DNA of 64,000 nt from Sphingomonas leidyi (GCF_011761945.1 NZ_JAASQV010000002.1:62001-126000), one strand, 5' to 3'; shown: positions 53,643-63,217, counted from the first letter of the stretch. Notes: generated by a model not told the origin, from the sequence alone. Numbers and translations are program-made.

Positions 53643-54991
53643 CGTGCCGCTCCCGCCGTGCCCGGATCGGGGAAGCCGAGCGTGTCGACCGCGGGCAGGT
53701 CCGCGCCGATCAGGGTCTGGATGGCGACCTGCCGGTCGATCAGGGCAATCTCGAGCGTCATCGCTTCCTGTTCCTTGGAAAATCGGGTGCCGAGCAGATC
53801 GACGAAGGCGCGTTCGTCGAGGTTCGCGGCAGCGAAGGCGGCCGCCGCGCGATCGGCGGCACGGCGCGCTTCGGCCAGGTCGTGGCGCGTGGCGGCGAGC
53901 TGGAGCGCGATCTGCGCATGCTCGGCAAGCAGCGCACCGACCTCGCCGGTCACGGTCGCGAGGCGCGCGGCATATTCGCGATTGAGCTGCGCGCGCGTGG
54001 CTCGCGCGATCGCGATATTGCCCTGGTTCCGGTCGAACACCGGCAGGCCGATCTGGGCGTTGGGGCCGCCATTGATCACCTTGGCATTATCGCTGCTCAC
54101 CGAGGCGCCGAGCACGAGATCGGGGAATTGCGACAGGATCGCCACACGCAGCTGCTCATCCTGCGCGGCATAGCCGGCACGCAGCGCAAGCAGGTCGGGC
54201 CGGCGCTGCGGGAGCGTCGCCAGCATCGCGCGGATCTCGGTGGGCTGGAAGGGCGGCAGGTCGATCGCATCCGCGAGCGGCAGCACCACCTCCGGTGCGA
54301 TCCCCAACAGCGCGTTGAGCTTGTGGCGGTTGGCGAGAAGCGCCTGGTCCTGCTGGAGCAGGGCTGCGCGCGCGGTCTGCAGCGCGACGGCGCTGGGCGC
54401 CAGCGTGGCGAGCGTCGAATTGCCTGCCTCCAGCGCCTTGCGCCCGGCGGCCTGGCGCTTGGCCATCAGCGCATAGGCCTGTTCGAGCATCGGCCGCAGC
54501 CGATCGCCGAGCACGATGTCCGCCGCCAGCTGCCGCGCCTGCCCCGCAACCTGCCATTCCTGCCAGAGCAGATCGGCCTCGACCTGGTGCAGGCTGTCGC
54601 GCGCCGAGCGGCGCTTGGGCTTCAGGACGATGAGCGACTTGATGTCCTGGGCCAGGCCCAGATTCCAAGCGGGCACCGATCCGGCGCCCGAGAGCAGCGG
54701 CAGGATCGCGCCGGTCAGGCTGGGATTGGGCAGCACCCCGGCCTGGACCAGCTGCGCCTCGGCCACGCCGCGCCTGGTCCGCGCCGCCTGCAGGTCCGGG
54801 TTGCGCGCGACGGCCAGCGCCGCGACGTCGCCGATCGTGAGCGGGCGCGCGGGCAGATCGGGAATGGCGGCGAGCGCGGGCGCAAGCGGCGCGGCCTCGG
54901 GCAGCGGCGCCGGCGCATAATGCGCGCAGCCCGCGACCGTCAGTCCCAGACCGAGCAGCAACGGAATGCGAAGGCCAAGGGCGAAGGGCAC
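53639..54991 (-). CDS. TolC-type outer-membrane efflux lipoprotein
   Basis: About 450 residues from GTG 54991 (AGAGG 4 nt upstream). Signal ends V-A-G-C22-A-H, so lipidated. Two repeated coiled-coil halves are seen, with R-N-P-D-L-Q-A-A-R-T near 70 and R-R-P-D-L-L-A-L-R-A in the second half, the TolC/NodT repeat. It forms the exit duct of the RND pump. It is preceded by the PepSY gene and overlaps the adaptor. Confidence 0.9.
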   Translation of the reverse strand: MPFALGLRIPLLLGLGLTVAGCAHYAPAPLPEAAPLAPALAAIPDLPARPLTIGDVAALAVARNPDLQAARTRRGVAEAQLVQAGVLPNPSLTGAILPLLSGAGSVPAWNLGLAQDIKSLIVLKPKRRSARDSLHQVEADLLWQEWQVAGQARQLAADIVLGDRLRPMLEQAYALMAKRQAAGRKALEAGNSTLATLAPSAVALQTARAALLQQDQALLANRHKLNALLGIAPEVVLPLADAIDLPPFQPTEIRAMLATLPQRRPDLLALRAGYAAQDEQLRVAILSQFPDLVLGASVSSDNAKVINGGPNAQIGLPVFDRNQGNIAIARATRAQLNREYAARLATVTGEVGALLAEHAQIALQLAATRHDLAEARRAADRAAAAFAAANLDERAFVDLLGTRFSKEQEAMTLEIALIDRQVAIQTLIGADLPAVDTLGFPDPGTAGAAR

Positions 54992-55085
54992 GAAACCTCT
55001 GGGAACGGAGGGAAGGAGACGCCGCCGCCCCGCGACAGGGATGGGGCGGCGCGGCGGCGTCCTGACCGATAACAGGGAGGATCGG

Positions 55086-55388
55086 TCAGTCGGGATGGGG
55101 CCCCTCCGCCACATTCTCGAGCACGCGGCCGGTCATCGCGTCGATGCCGACCTCGAAGGTCTTGGCGCCCGCCTTGATGTCGAAGGAATAGCGCAATCCG
55201 CTGCCGCCCTTCTCGGCCTCGAGCTCGTGATCGGTGACCTTGCCCGGCCGCGCCTTGAGCGCGATTACCTGGGCCTGGGCCAGAGTGAGGCGCGGCTTGG
55301 GCGCCCGTTGCTGCGGCGCCGCGAAGACTGCGGCGGGCAGCGCGACGGCACCGGCCGCCAGGATCAGGAGTCGGTTGGTGTTTCGCAT
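55086..55388 (-). CDS. PepSY-domain exported protein
   Basis: 100 residues, signal ending A-A-V-F-A-A-P. The mature part is a single PepSY domain: L-T-L-A-Q-A-Q-V-I-A-L-K-A, then Y-S-F-D-I and V-G-I-D-A-M-T-G-R-V-L-E. PepSY proteins in this position often act as periplasmic inhibitors or sensors tied to two-component systems. ATG 55388 has GAGGAG 9 nt upstream. It is first gene before the efflux operon (95 bp) and divergent from the response regulator. Confidence 0.87.
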   Translation of the reverse strand: MRNTNRLLILAAGAVALPAAVFAAPQQRAPKPRLTLAQAQVIALKARPGKVTDHELEAEKGGSGLRYSFDIKAGAKTFEVGIDAMTGRVLENVAEGPHPD

Positions 55389-55458
55389 CGTCAATGCTCC
55401 TCTGCCCCTGCCGCCGCCTTTCTAGCCGGCGCGACATTGGCAGAGCTTGAGGCGAACA

Positions 55459-55472
55459 TTGGGAATCCCCAA
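55459..55472. promoter_or_regulatory. Inverted repeat in the PepSY/response-regulator gap
   Basis: TTGGG-AATC-CCCAA lies 71 bp from the PepSY start and 66 bp from the regulator start. It is a possible binding site, although OmpR-type regulators usually prefer direct repeats. Confidence 0.3.
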
Positions 55473-55537
55473 CTTGCACCTCGGGCGCGGCCGGGCATTG
55501 TCGGTGCGCCTGGATCAGGCTGGCATGGGCTGAATTC

Positions 55538-56215
55538 GTGAAGCTGCTTCTACTCGAGGACGACACCGAGACCCGCGTGCACATCGTCCGCCTGCTCGAG
55601 GCGGAGGGGCATATCGTCGACACTGCCCGCACCGGCCCGGATGCGATCTTCCTCGGCACCACCGGCGCCTATGCCGTCCTCGTGCTCGACCGCATGGTGC
55701 CGGACGTGGACGGCCTGGCGGTGCTGCGCGCGCTGCGTGCCGCGGACGTGCAGACGCCGGTGCTCTTCCTCACGGCAATGGGCGAAGTCGACGACCGCGT
55801 CGCCGGGCTTCGCGCCGGGGCCGACGATTATCTGGTCAAGCCGTTCGCCGCATCGGAGCTGCTCGCGCGCATTGCCGCCCTTTCGCGCCGCCGCCCCGTC
55901 GCGGAAGTGGCGACCGTGCTGCGCGCGGCCGACCTGGAGATCGACCTGCTCAAGCGCCGCGTCACGCGCGCCGGCCGGCGGATCGAGCTCCAGCAGCAGG
56001 AATATAAGCTGCTCGAATATCTCCTTCGCCACGAAGGGGAGATCGTCACGCGCTCGATGCTGCTCGAGAATGTCTGGTCCTTCCATTTCGATCCGGGCTC
56101 GAACCTGATCGAAAGCCATATGAGCCGGTTGCGGGCCAAGGTGGACAAGGGGTTCGACCGCGAGCTTATCCACACGATCCGCGGCGCGGGCTATCGGCTC
56201 GATGCGAACCCCTAG
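55538..56215 (+). CDS. OmpR-family response regulator (first system)
   Basis: 225 residues, GTG start. The receiver domain has phospho-acceptor D51 (V-L-D51-R-M-V-P-D-V-D-G) and the K-P-F loop. The C-terminal winged helix contains L-E-Y-L-L-R-H-E-G-E and R-A-K-V-D-K-G-F with a Y-R-L-D end. It overlaps the kinase gene by 14 bp. It probably controls the divergent PepSY-RND operon. Confidence 0.93.
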   Translation: MKLLLLEDDTETRVHIVRLLEAEGHIVDTARTGPDAIFLGTTGAYAVLVLDRMVPDVDGLAVLRALRAADVQTPVLFLTAMGEVDDRVAGLRAGADDYLVKPFAASELLARIAALSRRRPVAEVATVLRAADLEIDLLKRRVTRAGRRIELQQQEYKLLEYLLRHEGEIVTRSMLLENVWSFHFDPGSNLIESHMSRLRAKVDKGFDRELIHTIRGAGYRLDANP

Positions 56216-57569
56216 GCTGCTCGTCAGCGGCGCGTTCCGCTTCGCGATCGCGCTTGCCCTGGTGTTCGCGCTCGGCGCGGTTGCCCTGCTCGTGATCGTC
56301 GAGCACTCCGTCTCGGCCTATGCAGTGGAAGCCGCCGGCGACGGGATCCTCGCCGAGCACGACGTGCTGGTGAACGAGTTCGACGCGAGCGGCCGGGCGG
56401 AGCTGGTCGCCACAGTCAATCGCCACGCCCGTGCCGTGCGCGAGGATCAGTTCCATTATCTGCTCGTCGATTCCGCGGGTGCCAGGCTCGCCGGATCGCT
56501 CCCCGCAGCGGCGGCGCGCACGGGCTGGCATGAATTCGACGTCTGGGATTCCGATCAGGGCGGTTCGGGCAGACCGGCACCGGTGATGGCGTTCGGCTCG
56601 CGGCTTTCCGACGGCGCGCTCCTCGTCGTGGCGAACGACGTCTCGGACCTACGCGACCTGCGCAGCGGCCTTAGGATATCGACCATCTCGTTCGGAATAT
56701 TGATCTCGCTGCTCGCGCTCGCCGGCGGCCTGCTGGTCGGCACCTTGTTCCTGCGGCGGCTGGACCAGGTGAACGGCGCGATCGCCCGGATCAACGATGG
56801 GCGGCTCAACGAGCGGCTTCCGCGCATCGGCATGGGGCCGGAGTTCGACCAGCTCTCCACCAATCTCAACCGGATGCTCGACCGGATCGAAGCGCTGATG
56901 GACGGGCTGCGGCAGGTATCCACCGACATCGCGCACGATCTGCGCACGCCGCTCACCCGTCTGCGCCAGCGGCTCGAACGGATGCAGCTCGGCACCGATC
57001 CCGCGCCGATCCCCGAACAGGTCGACGGCGCGATCGCGCAGATCGACGAGATACTCGGCATCTTCGGCGCGCTGTTGCGCATCGGCGCGATGGAGGCGCG
57101 CGGCGTGCAGGCGAGCCTGGCCACCGCCGATCTGAGCGAGATGCTGGAACGCCTCGGCCAGATATATGCGCCCGTCATCGAGGATGCGGAGCATGTGCTG
57201 CACGAGGCGATCGCTCCGGGCATAGCGGTGCGCGGCGATGTCGAGCTGCTGACCCAGGCCGTCACCAACCTGATCGAGAACGCATTGCATCACACGCCGC
57301 CGGGGACGCGCATCGACCTCGCACTGGCGCGCGACGGCGACCAGGTCCGCCTGAGCGTTGCCGACGACGGGCCCGGCATCGCCGCCGCCGAGCGCACGCG
57401 CGTGCTGGGCCGCTTCTACCGCATCGACACCAGCCGCAGCACGCCGGGCGCCGGCCTGGGCCTCGCGCTGGTCGATTCGATCGCCCGGCTGCACGGCGCG
57501 ACGCTCACCCTGGCCGACAATGCGCCGGGCCTGCGCGTCGAGCTCCGCTTTCCGAGGCTCGCGGCCTGA
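56202..57569 (+). CDS. Sensor histidine kinase (first system)
   Basis: 455 residues with two membrane helices framing a periplasmic sensor (about 35-160), a HAMP domain, H-box S-T-D-I-A-H245-D-L-R-T-P-L and an ATPase domain with N-L-I-E-N-A-L-H-H and D-D-G-P-G-I. It phosphorylates the overlapping response regulator. The 3' end is 2 bp from the convergent TonB receptor gene. Confidence 0.93.
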   Translation: MRTPRLLVSGAFRFAIALALVFALGAVALLVIVEHSVSAYAVEAAGDGILAEHDVLVNEFDASGRAELVATVNRHARAVREDQFHYLLVDSAGARLAGSLPAAAARTGWHEFDVWDSDQGGSGRPAPVMAFGSRLSDGALLVVANDVSDLRDLRSGLRISTISFGILISLLALAGGLLVGTLFLRRLDQVNGAIARINDGRLNERLPRIGMGPEFDQLSTNLNRMLDRIEALMDGLRQVSTDIAHDLRTPLTRLRQRLERMQLGTDPAPIPEQVDGAIAQIDEILGIFGALLRIGAMEARGVQASLATADLSEMLERLGQIYAPVIEDAEHVLHEAIAPGIAVRGDVELLTQAVTNLIENALHHTPPGTRIDLALARDGDQVRLSVADDGPGIAAAERTRVLGRFYRIDTSRSTPGAGLGLALVDSIARLHGATLTLADNAPGLRVELRFPRLAA

Positions 57570-57571
57570 AA

Positions 57572-59842
57572 CTATCGCCAGGTCTTGCGGATGCTGAACC
57601 GAAAGGATCGGCCGAGCGGATCGAGATAGCCACGCTGATAGGCGAGCGGGACCGAACCCGACCGATCCCGCACCTCGGGCGCCCGGTCGAGCAGATTGTC
57701 GATCGCGAGGAGGAAGCGCACGCCCTCGATCCAGGGATGGCTGCGCCGCAACCCCTCCTGGCGATCGGGGAAGAAGAACAGCCGCAGGTTGAGCGTCACC
57801 GGCTCGTCGAAGCGCAGCTGCCCCGGCAGGCCGGGCGCGACGGTCTCGGCGCTCTTCCAGCTGGCATTCGCGCGCAGCCCGAAGCCATGATGGGTGGCGC
57901 TGAGCTGGGCATCCACGGCGTGGCGCGGCGCGCGCAGCCCCTCCCCGAGCCGATTGTCGCCCAGCAGATCGATCGGCGCCTGCCCCGCGGCAAGCACCAC
58001 GCGATCCGACAGGCGGATCGTGTCGTACACCGCGAATTGCAGGGTCGTCCCGGCCGCGCCGAAATAATGGCCGCCGCCGAAGCCGCCGCCACCGGGCAGC
58101 TTCGGCCCCGCCCCCTTGCCCGGCGCGCCCCAGGACCGGTTGAAGTTGATGCCGAAGCGCAGGCTCCTGCGCGTCTCGCGGGCGATGTTGAGCGGGCGGG
58201 CATCCACGCTGACGATCGCCCCGCCCCCGTCGCGCACGATCCGCTGCGGAAACGCCGCCTCCATCGCCGGCGAGATGCCGGGAAAGGCAAGGATCGCGTC
58301 GCGCGTCGCGACATCGGTATAGGCGGCGATCAGCGACATCGTCTTGCCCGGCTTGAACGTCGCCTCGGCCTTGAACAGCGAGCGGAGATCGTGGCGCAGC
58401 CCGGGATCCCCGCCGTCCAGGCGCACGGCGGTGACGCTCTGCCCGCTGGCGCTGTCGTAGAAGCGCACCCCGGGCGTCGCGGTGACCGGATCGCCGAGCT
58501 GGCGGATCGTCGCCGGCGCCGCCTCGCGGCTCCCGGCGAGCAGCAGCCCGAGCTTCGGCCAGGGCGCCCAGCTCAGCGTCCACCCGCGATCGACCGGCAC
58601 CGAGGCATCGGAATAGTCGTGCACAGCGAGATTGAGACCGGCGGCGAGCGCGCCGATCGGGCTCGCCTTGCCGAGCAGGGGAAGCTCGATCGCCAGCCGG
58701 CCGTCGAACATCCGCCGCGCGAGCCGGCGCGCGACCCCGTCCTCGTCGCGCGCGGAAAGCCGCTCCCCGCTCGCCCCCGCCTTCACGCTCAGCGCGACGT
58801 CGCCGGCGGGCACGGCGAACAGCTTCCCATTGGCGACGCCATCGATCGCTATCGCATCGTCGATGCCGCGGCTGTTCCGCGCCGGCGCGGCGCCGTCCGC
58901 GCCGGTCCGGATCACCGTCGCGACATGATCGGCATTGGAAGTGATCGACCAGTTCCAGCCCGAGAGCGAACCGTTGAACACGCCGCCCAGATGCCCGGTG
59001 TCGGTGCGCGTCGTCCGGGCGAGCGCGCGCGTCGGGTCCGACTGCATCGGGCCGAGCAGCGTCCGCGCGGTGAGGCGATCCGCGCTGGCATTGCCGGTAA
59101 CGCCCAGCCCGCCGTCCAGCGCCCGGGCGAACACGCCGTTCGCGGTGAACTGGCGGGTGAGCGGCACCAGGGTGCGCAGCGCTGCCTCGCCCGGCGCGCG
59201 ACCGGCGATGCCGCGCCGCGCCTCGGTCACATCGTCGCCGACCTGATATTGCAGGTCGAGCGTCATCCGATTGCCGCCCGCGATGCGGACCAGGTTCGCC
59301 TCGGTGTTGAAGTCGTTGCGCGCACTCGCCTCGGCAACCCGGTCCTCGAGCTCGCCGGTCGCCGAGGCGAAGTTCGGCAGCAGCACGACGTTGATCACCT
59401 TCTGGTGCGCCGGATAGCCGAAGCGGAGCGCCGCTTCCTCGGGCAGCACCTCCACCCGCGCCACTGCCTCGGGCGGCAGGTTGCGGATCTCGGCAAGCGA
59501 GGAAATGCGCCGCCCGTTGAGCAGCACCACGCTGCCCTCGCCCGCCCGGCCCTGGGTGCCCCCGGCCTGGGCCGAGAGCTGCGCGATCACGTCGCCGAGC
59601 GTGCTCGCGCCCAAGGCCTGTACGGCGCCGGCATCGATCGACGTCTCCGGGGGAATCGGTCCGCCGACCTCGCCGCGCACGCGGTTGGCGGTCACCACGA
59701 TCTCGTTCGGATCGCGCGATGGTGCAGCCGCGCCGCCTTCCTGCGCCCGCGCCGCGCCGACATGCAGCATCGCCGGCACGATGCCCAGGCAGAGAAGGCC
59801 GGCGCGCCGAACCGGCCGCCAGGCACGCGGTGCCGACGTCAT
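57572..59842 (-). CDS. TonB-dependent receptor (second)
   Basis: 756 residues from ATG 59842 (GGGGGAT upstream), signal ending A-A-R-A-Q. TonB box N-E-I-V-V-T-A-N-R-V and a plug domain with V-V-L-L-N-G-R-R-I-S-S-L and R-V-E-V-L-P-E-E-A-A; the barrel ends in S-I-R-K-T-W-R, not Phe. A Gly-rich segment (P-G-G-G-G-F-G-G-G-H) lies in a late loop. It belongs to a group of plug-barrel proteins related to secretin-like outer-membrane receptors of sphingomonads. Ligand unknown. It is convergent with the kinase gene and divergent from the second two-component system. Confidence 0.85.
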   Translation of the reverse strand: MTSAPRAWRPVRRAGLLCLGIVPAMLHVGAARAQEGGAAAPSRDPNEIVVTANRVRGEVGGPIPPETSIDAGAVQALGASTLGDVIAQLSAQAGGTQGRAGEGSVVLLNGRRISSLAEIRNLPPEAVARVEVLPEEAALRFGYPAHQKVINVVLLPNFASATGELEDRVAEASARNDFNTEANLVRIAGGNRMTLDLQYQVGDDVTEARRGIAGRAPGEAALRTLVPLTRQFTANGVFARALDGGLGVTGNASADRLTARTLLGPMQSDPTRALARTTRTDTGHLGGVFNGSLSGWNWSITSNADHVATVIRTGADGAAPARNSRGIDDAIAIDGVANGKLFAVPAGDVALSVKAGASGERLSARDEDGVARRLARRMFDGRLAIELPLLGKASPIGALAAGLNLAVHDYSDASVPVDRGWTLSWAPWPKLGLLLAGSREAAPATIRQLGDPVTATPGVRFYDSASGQSVTAVRLDGGDPGLRHDLRSLFKAEATFKPGKTMSLIAAYTDVATRDAILAFPGISPAMEAAFPQRIVRDGGGAIVSVDARPLNIARETRRSLRFGINFNRSWGAPGKGAGPKLPGGGGFGGGHYFGAAGTTLQFAVYDTIRLSDRVVLAAGQAPIDLLGDNRLGEGLRAPRHAVDAQLSATHHGFGLRANASWKSAETVAPGLPGQLRFDEPVTLNLRLFFFPDRQEGLRRSHPWIEGVRFLLAIDNLLDRAPEVRDRSGSVPLAYQRGYLDPLGRSFRFSIRKTWR

Positions 59843-59964
59843 GGATCCCCCTTGCAGTGTTCGCGCCGGCTTATGGTTCGCCCGCCGCCCGCGAAACAGG
59901 GGGGTTTTCATTATAAGTTTGCAATCTTCGCGGCCCCGAAAGCCTTGCGCGCGCGCGTGCGTCA

Positions 59965-59977
59965 ATTTGTCACAAAT
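59965..59977. promoter_or_regulatory. 13-bp palindrome upstream of TonB receptor and second regulator
   Basis: ATTTGTCACAAAT lies between the divergent receptor and response-regulator genes, 39 bp from the latter. It contains TTGTCACA, similar to half of a Pho box, but without the 11-bp partner. Confidence 0.35.
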
Positions 59978-60015
59978 GCCCGCCAAGCAGGCCGGGCAAG
60001 CGGACGAGACCTCCA

Positions 60016-60690
60016 ATGAACATATTGATCGTCGAGGACGACGCCGGGATCGCGCATTTCCTCCAGCGCGGTCTGCGACATCATGGCCTGGAGTGCGATA
60101 TCGCGCTTTCGGGGCGCGCCGCGCTCACGCTGCTGACGAGCCGCAACTATGACGCGATGGTCCTCGACCGGATGATGCCGGTGGTGGACGGCATGGAAGT
60201 GCTGCGCCGCAAGCCAGGCCATGTGCCGGTATTGATGCTGAGCGCGCTCGGCACGCTCGAGGACCGTATCGAGGGGCTCGACGCCGGTGCCGACGACTAT
60301 CTCGTCAAGCCGTTCGACATCGGCGAAGTGATCGCGCGGCTCAACGCGATCGGCCGCCGCGCCAAGGGCACCGACCGGAGCGACATGCTGCGTGCGGGCG
60401 ACCTGGAGATCGTGCTGACGACTTTCCGCGCCTGGCGACGGGGCAAGCCGCTGCACCTCAACAAGAAGGAATTCGCGCTGCTCGCCGAGCTGATGCGCAA
60501 TGCCGGCCGCCCGGTCACCCGCATGATGCTGATCGAAGCGGTATGGGGCTATTCGTTCGAGCCTTCGACGAACATCATCGAAAGCAACATGAGCAGGCTC
60601 CGCGCCAAGCTCACGATCCATGGCGATCCCGATCCGATCGAGACGGCCCGCGGCTTCGGCTATACGCTCCACGCCGACGATGCTGCCTGA
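60016..60690 (+). CDS. OmpR-family response regulator (second system)
   Basis: 224 residues, receiver phospho-acceptor D51 (V-L-D51-R-M-M-P-V-V-D-G), K-P-F loop, and winged-helix output domain with F-A-L-L-A-E-L-M-R-N-A-G-R-P-V. It overlaps the kinase by 11 bp. It is clearly a paralogue of the regulator at 55538. Divergent from the TonB receptor gene, its probable target. Confidence 0.93.
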   Translation: MNILIVEDDAGIAHFLQRGLRHHGLECDIALSGRAALTLLTSRNYDAMVLDRMMPVVDGMEVLRRKPGHVPVLMLSALGTLEDRIEGLDAGADDYLVKPFDIGEVIARLNAIGRRAKGTDRSDMLRAGDLEIVLTTFRAWRRGKPLHLNKKEFALLAELMRNAGRPVTRMMLIEAVWGYSFEPSTNIIESNMSRLRAKLTIHGDPDPIETARGFGYTLHADDAA

Positions 60691-62056
60691 CCGGCTGCGG
60701 CCCCGCTCGGTCACCGGGCTGGCCGGCCTGTTCGGCCTTGTCTGCGCGCTCGCATCGGTGGCGATCGGCATGGCGCTCTATGTCCTGGCCGATCTCTCGT
60801 TCAATCGGGTGCAGGATGCCCGCCTGGCACGCGAGAAGGCACGGCTGCTGGCTCCGATCGACGGCCGCGCGCCCGGTGCCGGGGACGTCGCCGCGCGCAT
60901 CGCCGAACGTGTGCGCCGGCGGGAGATCAGCAGCATCGGGCACCGCCTTACCGATACCCGCGGCACCCTCCTCGCCGGAACCGCGGAGCTGCGGGCGCCG
61001 CCCGGCCGGGACGGCGCGGTGCTGTTCCGCCAGCCGGGCGAAGCCTGGGAGGCCGCGCGCGCGGCCCAGTTCGCGCTGGCCGATGGCGGCCGGCTCACCA
61101 TTGTCGCCGAAAGCGAATCGATCGAGGATCTGGGCAAGAGCGTCTGGCCGCTGTTCGGCACGGCGCTGGCGCTCTCGGCGATCTTCGGCGCGCTGGCGAG
61201 CCTGCTCCTCGGCCGGCTGATCTCGGCCCGCCTCGCGGCGATCGGCACTACGGCCAATGCGATCATCGCGGGCGACTATTCCCGGCGCGTGCCGGTCGAT
61301 TCGCTCGGCGGCACCTTTGCCGAGCAGGCCCGAACCTTCAATCGCATGCTCGACCGGATCGAGGCGTTGATGGACAATCTGCGCCAGGTCTCGAGCGACA
61401 TCGCCCATGATCTGCGCACGCCGCTCACGCGCCTGCAGGCGACGCTGCGGGAAGCCGCCGAAGCCGGGCTGGCGGAGGAGGAACGCACGGCGCTCATCAC
61501 TGCGGCCGATCGCGAATGCGACGGTATCCTCTCCCTGTTCGCGGCGCTGCTGCGCATCGGCGAGGTCCAGGCCGGCCGCCGCCGCGCACAGGTCGCCACC
61601 ATCCGCCTGGCCCCGCTGGTCGAGGACGTGGTCGAATCCTATGCGCCTGCTTTTGTCGACTCCGCGCGCACGCTGCGGCTGGAGGCGTGCGAGCCCTGTT
61701 TCATCCGGGGCGACGCCGATCTGTTCAACCAGCTGCTGGTGAACCTGATCGAGAATGCGCAGCTGCATACGCCCGAGGGCAGCGCCACGCAGGTCTCGCT
61801 GCGCCGCGACGGGGCTTCGGCCGTGCTCATGGTGCGTGACGACGGAAACGGCATTCCGGCGAGCGAGCGCCAGGAAGTGCTGGGCCGCTTCGTGCGCCTG
61901 GAACGCAGCCGGAGCACGCCCGGCCATGGACTGGGCCTCGCCCTGGTCGCCGCCATCGCCGGCTTCCACGAAGCGACGGTCGAGCTCGACGATGCCGGGC
62001 CGGGCCTGATCGTCCGCGTGCGATTTCCCGCGTCGGAGCAAGGCGCGACATTCTAA
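60680..62056 (+). CDS. Sensor histidine kinase (second system)
   Basis: 458 residues: membrane helix near the N-terminus, periplasmic part, second helix, HAMP, H-box S-S-D-I-A-H243-D-L-R-T-P-L and a catalytic domain with N-L-I-E-N-A-Q-L and D-D-G-N-G-I. It is paralogous to the kinase at 56202, with strong likeness in the H-box and catalytic parts and weaker in the sensor, so the signals probably differ. ATG 60680 overlaps the regulator end. Confidence 0.92.
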   Translation: MLPDRLRPRSVTGLAGLFGLVCALASVAIGMALYVLADLSFNRVQDARLAREKARLLAPIDGRAPGAGDVAARIAERVRRREISSIGHRLTDTRGTLLAGTAELRAPPGRDGAVLFRQPGEAWEAARAAQFALADGGRLTIVAESESIEDLGKSVWPLFGTALALSAIFGALASLLLGRLISARLAAIGTTANAIIAGDYSRRVPVDSLGGTFAEQARTFNRMLDRIEALMDNLRQVSSDIAHDLRTPLTRLQATLREAAEAGLAEEERTALITAADRECDGILSLFAALLRIGEVQAGRRRAQVATIRLAPLVEDVVESYAPAFVDSARTLRLEACEPCFIRGDADLFNQLLVNLIENAQLHTPEGSATQVSLRRDGASAVLMVRDDGNGIPASERQEVLGRFVRLERSRSTPGHGLGLALVAAIAGFHEATVELDDAGPGLIVRVRFPASEQGATF

Positions 62057-62096
62057 TTTTGCAATGTAACGCTCCAGGTACGGTTTCGGACGGGAC

Positions 62097-62114
62097 AAGT
62101 CACAAGACTGTCAT
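62097..62114 (+). promoter_or_regulatory. Pho-box-like direct repeat
   Basis: AAGTCAC-AAGA-CTGTCAT: the second half is a perfect CTGTCAT, the first matches 5 of 7, with 11-bp period. It lies 72 bp upstream of the YncE-like gene that precedes an acid phosphatase, exactly where PhoB control would be expected. Confidence 0.6.
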
Positions 62115-62185
62115 TCGGCGAACCTAGCGCCACCCCTGCCAAGGCCGGCAACGCATCGCCGGCCCATATTGGGGTTGACTGGAAC

Positions 62186-63217
62186 ATGACTCGGAAATGC
62201 TGTGCTGCGGCGCTCGCCGTGGCAGGAATGCTTGCGCCCATCTGCAGCTGGGCGCAACCGGCGATGCACGCCGACTATCGGATCGTGGACCGGATCCCCG
62301 GCGCGGACGGCGGCTGGGACTTCGCCAGCGTCGATCCCGCGGCCGGCCGGCTCTATGTCGCGCGCTCCAACGGCATCATGGCGGTGGACCTGTCCGACCG
62401 GAAGGTGACCGCCGCGCTGGCGCCCGCGCATCGTGCCCATGCCGTCCTGCCCATGCCCGGCACCCGGGAGATCGTCGAGACCGACGGCGAGACCGGCCTG
62501 ACTCGCTTCATCGACGGCGCCACCGGCGCAGTGACGGCGGAAGTCGCCACCGGCGCCAAGCCCGACGCCGCCTTTCTCGATCCCGCCACCGGCCTGGTCG
62601 CCGTGATGAATGCCGGCGACGGCACGATCGCGCTCGTCGATCCCGTGCGCCATGCGCTGGCCGGCAAGATCCAGGTCGGCGGCGGCCTCGAGTTCGGCGT
62701 CGCCGACGGCAAGGGCCTGGGCTATGTCAACATTGAGGACAGGAATGCGATCGCCGTCGTCGACCTGAAGGCGCGCCGCGTCCTCAAGTCGATCGCGCTG
62801 CCCGGCTGCGAGGGGCCGACCGGCCTCGCCCTGGTCGCGAACGGCACGCGGCTGATCAGCGCCTGCGCCAACAAGGTCGCGATGATCGTCGACGTCGCCG
62901 CCGCCAAGGTCGCCGGCAGCTTCGCGATCGGCAGCGATCCGGACGCCGTGCTCGTCGACCCCGCACGCGGGCTGGCCTTCATACCCTGCGGCGGCACCGG
63001 CACGCTGGAAGTCGTCGACATCGGCGACGCCCGGCACATCCGCCACGCCGGGACGATCCAGACCCAGGTCGGCGCCAAGACCGGCGCGATCGATCCGCGC
63101 AACGGCCGCATCTACCTGCCCGCCGCCACGCTCGCCGCGCCCGAGGCCGGCGCCAAGCGCGGCAAGCCCGTGCCCGGCAGCTTCGTCGTGCTGGTCCTCG
63201 CCCCCGTCCGCTCCTGA
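62186..63217 (+). CDS. YncE-like beta-propeller protein, exported
   Basis: 343 residues, signal ending S-W-A-Q-P. Repeats of about 40 residues with D-P-A-A-G-R-L-Y-V-A-R, D-P-A-T-G-L-V-A-V-M and D-P-A-R-G-L-A-F-I-P show a seven-bladed YncE/Nhl-type propeller in the periplasm. Such proteins bind ligands or scaffold others; activity is rarely known. It is followed at 27 bp by an acid phosphatase and preceded by a Pho-box-like site. Confidence 0.88.
   Translation: MTRKCCAAALAVAGMLAPICSWAQPAMHADYRIVDRIPGADGGWDFASVDPAAGRLYVARSNGIMAVDLSDRKVTAALAPAHRAHAVLPMPGTREIVETDGETGLTRFIDGATGAVTAEVATGAKPDAAFLDPATGLVAVMNAGDGTIALVDPVRHALAGKIQVGGGLEFGVADGKGLGYVNIEDRNAIAVVDLKARRVLKSIALPGCEGPTGLALVANGTRLISACANKVAMIVDVAAAKVAGSFAIGSDPDAVLVDPARGLAFIPCGGTGTLEVVDIGDARHIRHAGTIQTQVGAKTGAIDPRNGRIYLPAATLAAPEAGAKRGKPVPGSFVVLVLAPVRS

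Noticed and set aside
59958-59977. Pho box upstream of the second TonB receptor
   Set aside because: One half (TTGTCACA) looks right but the partner is at 8-10 bp rather than 11, so it is listed only as a palindrome.
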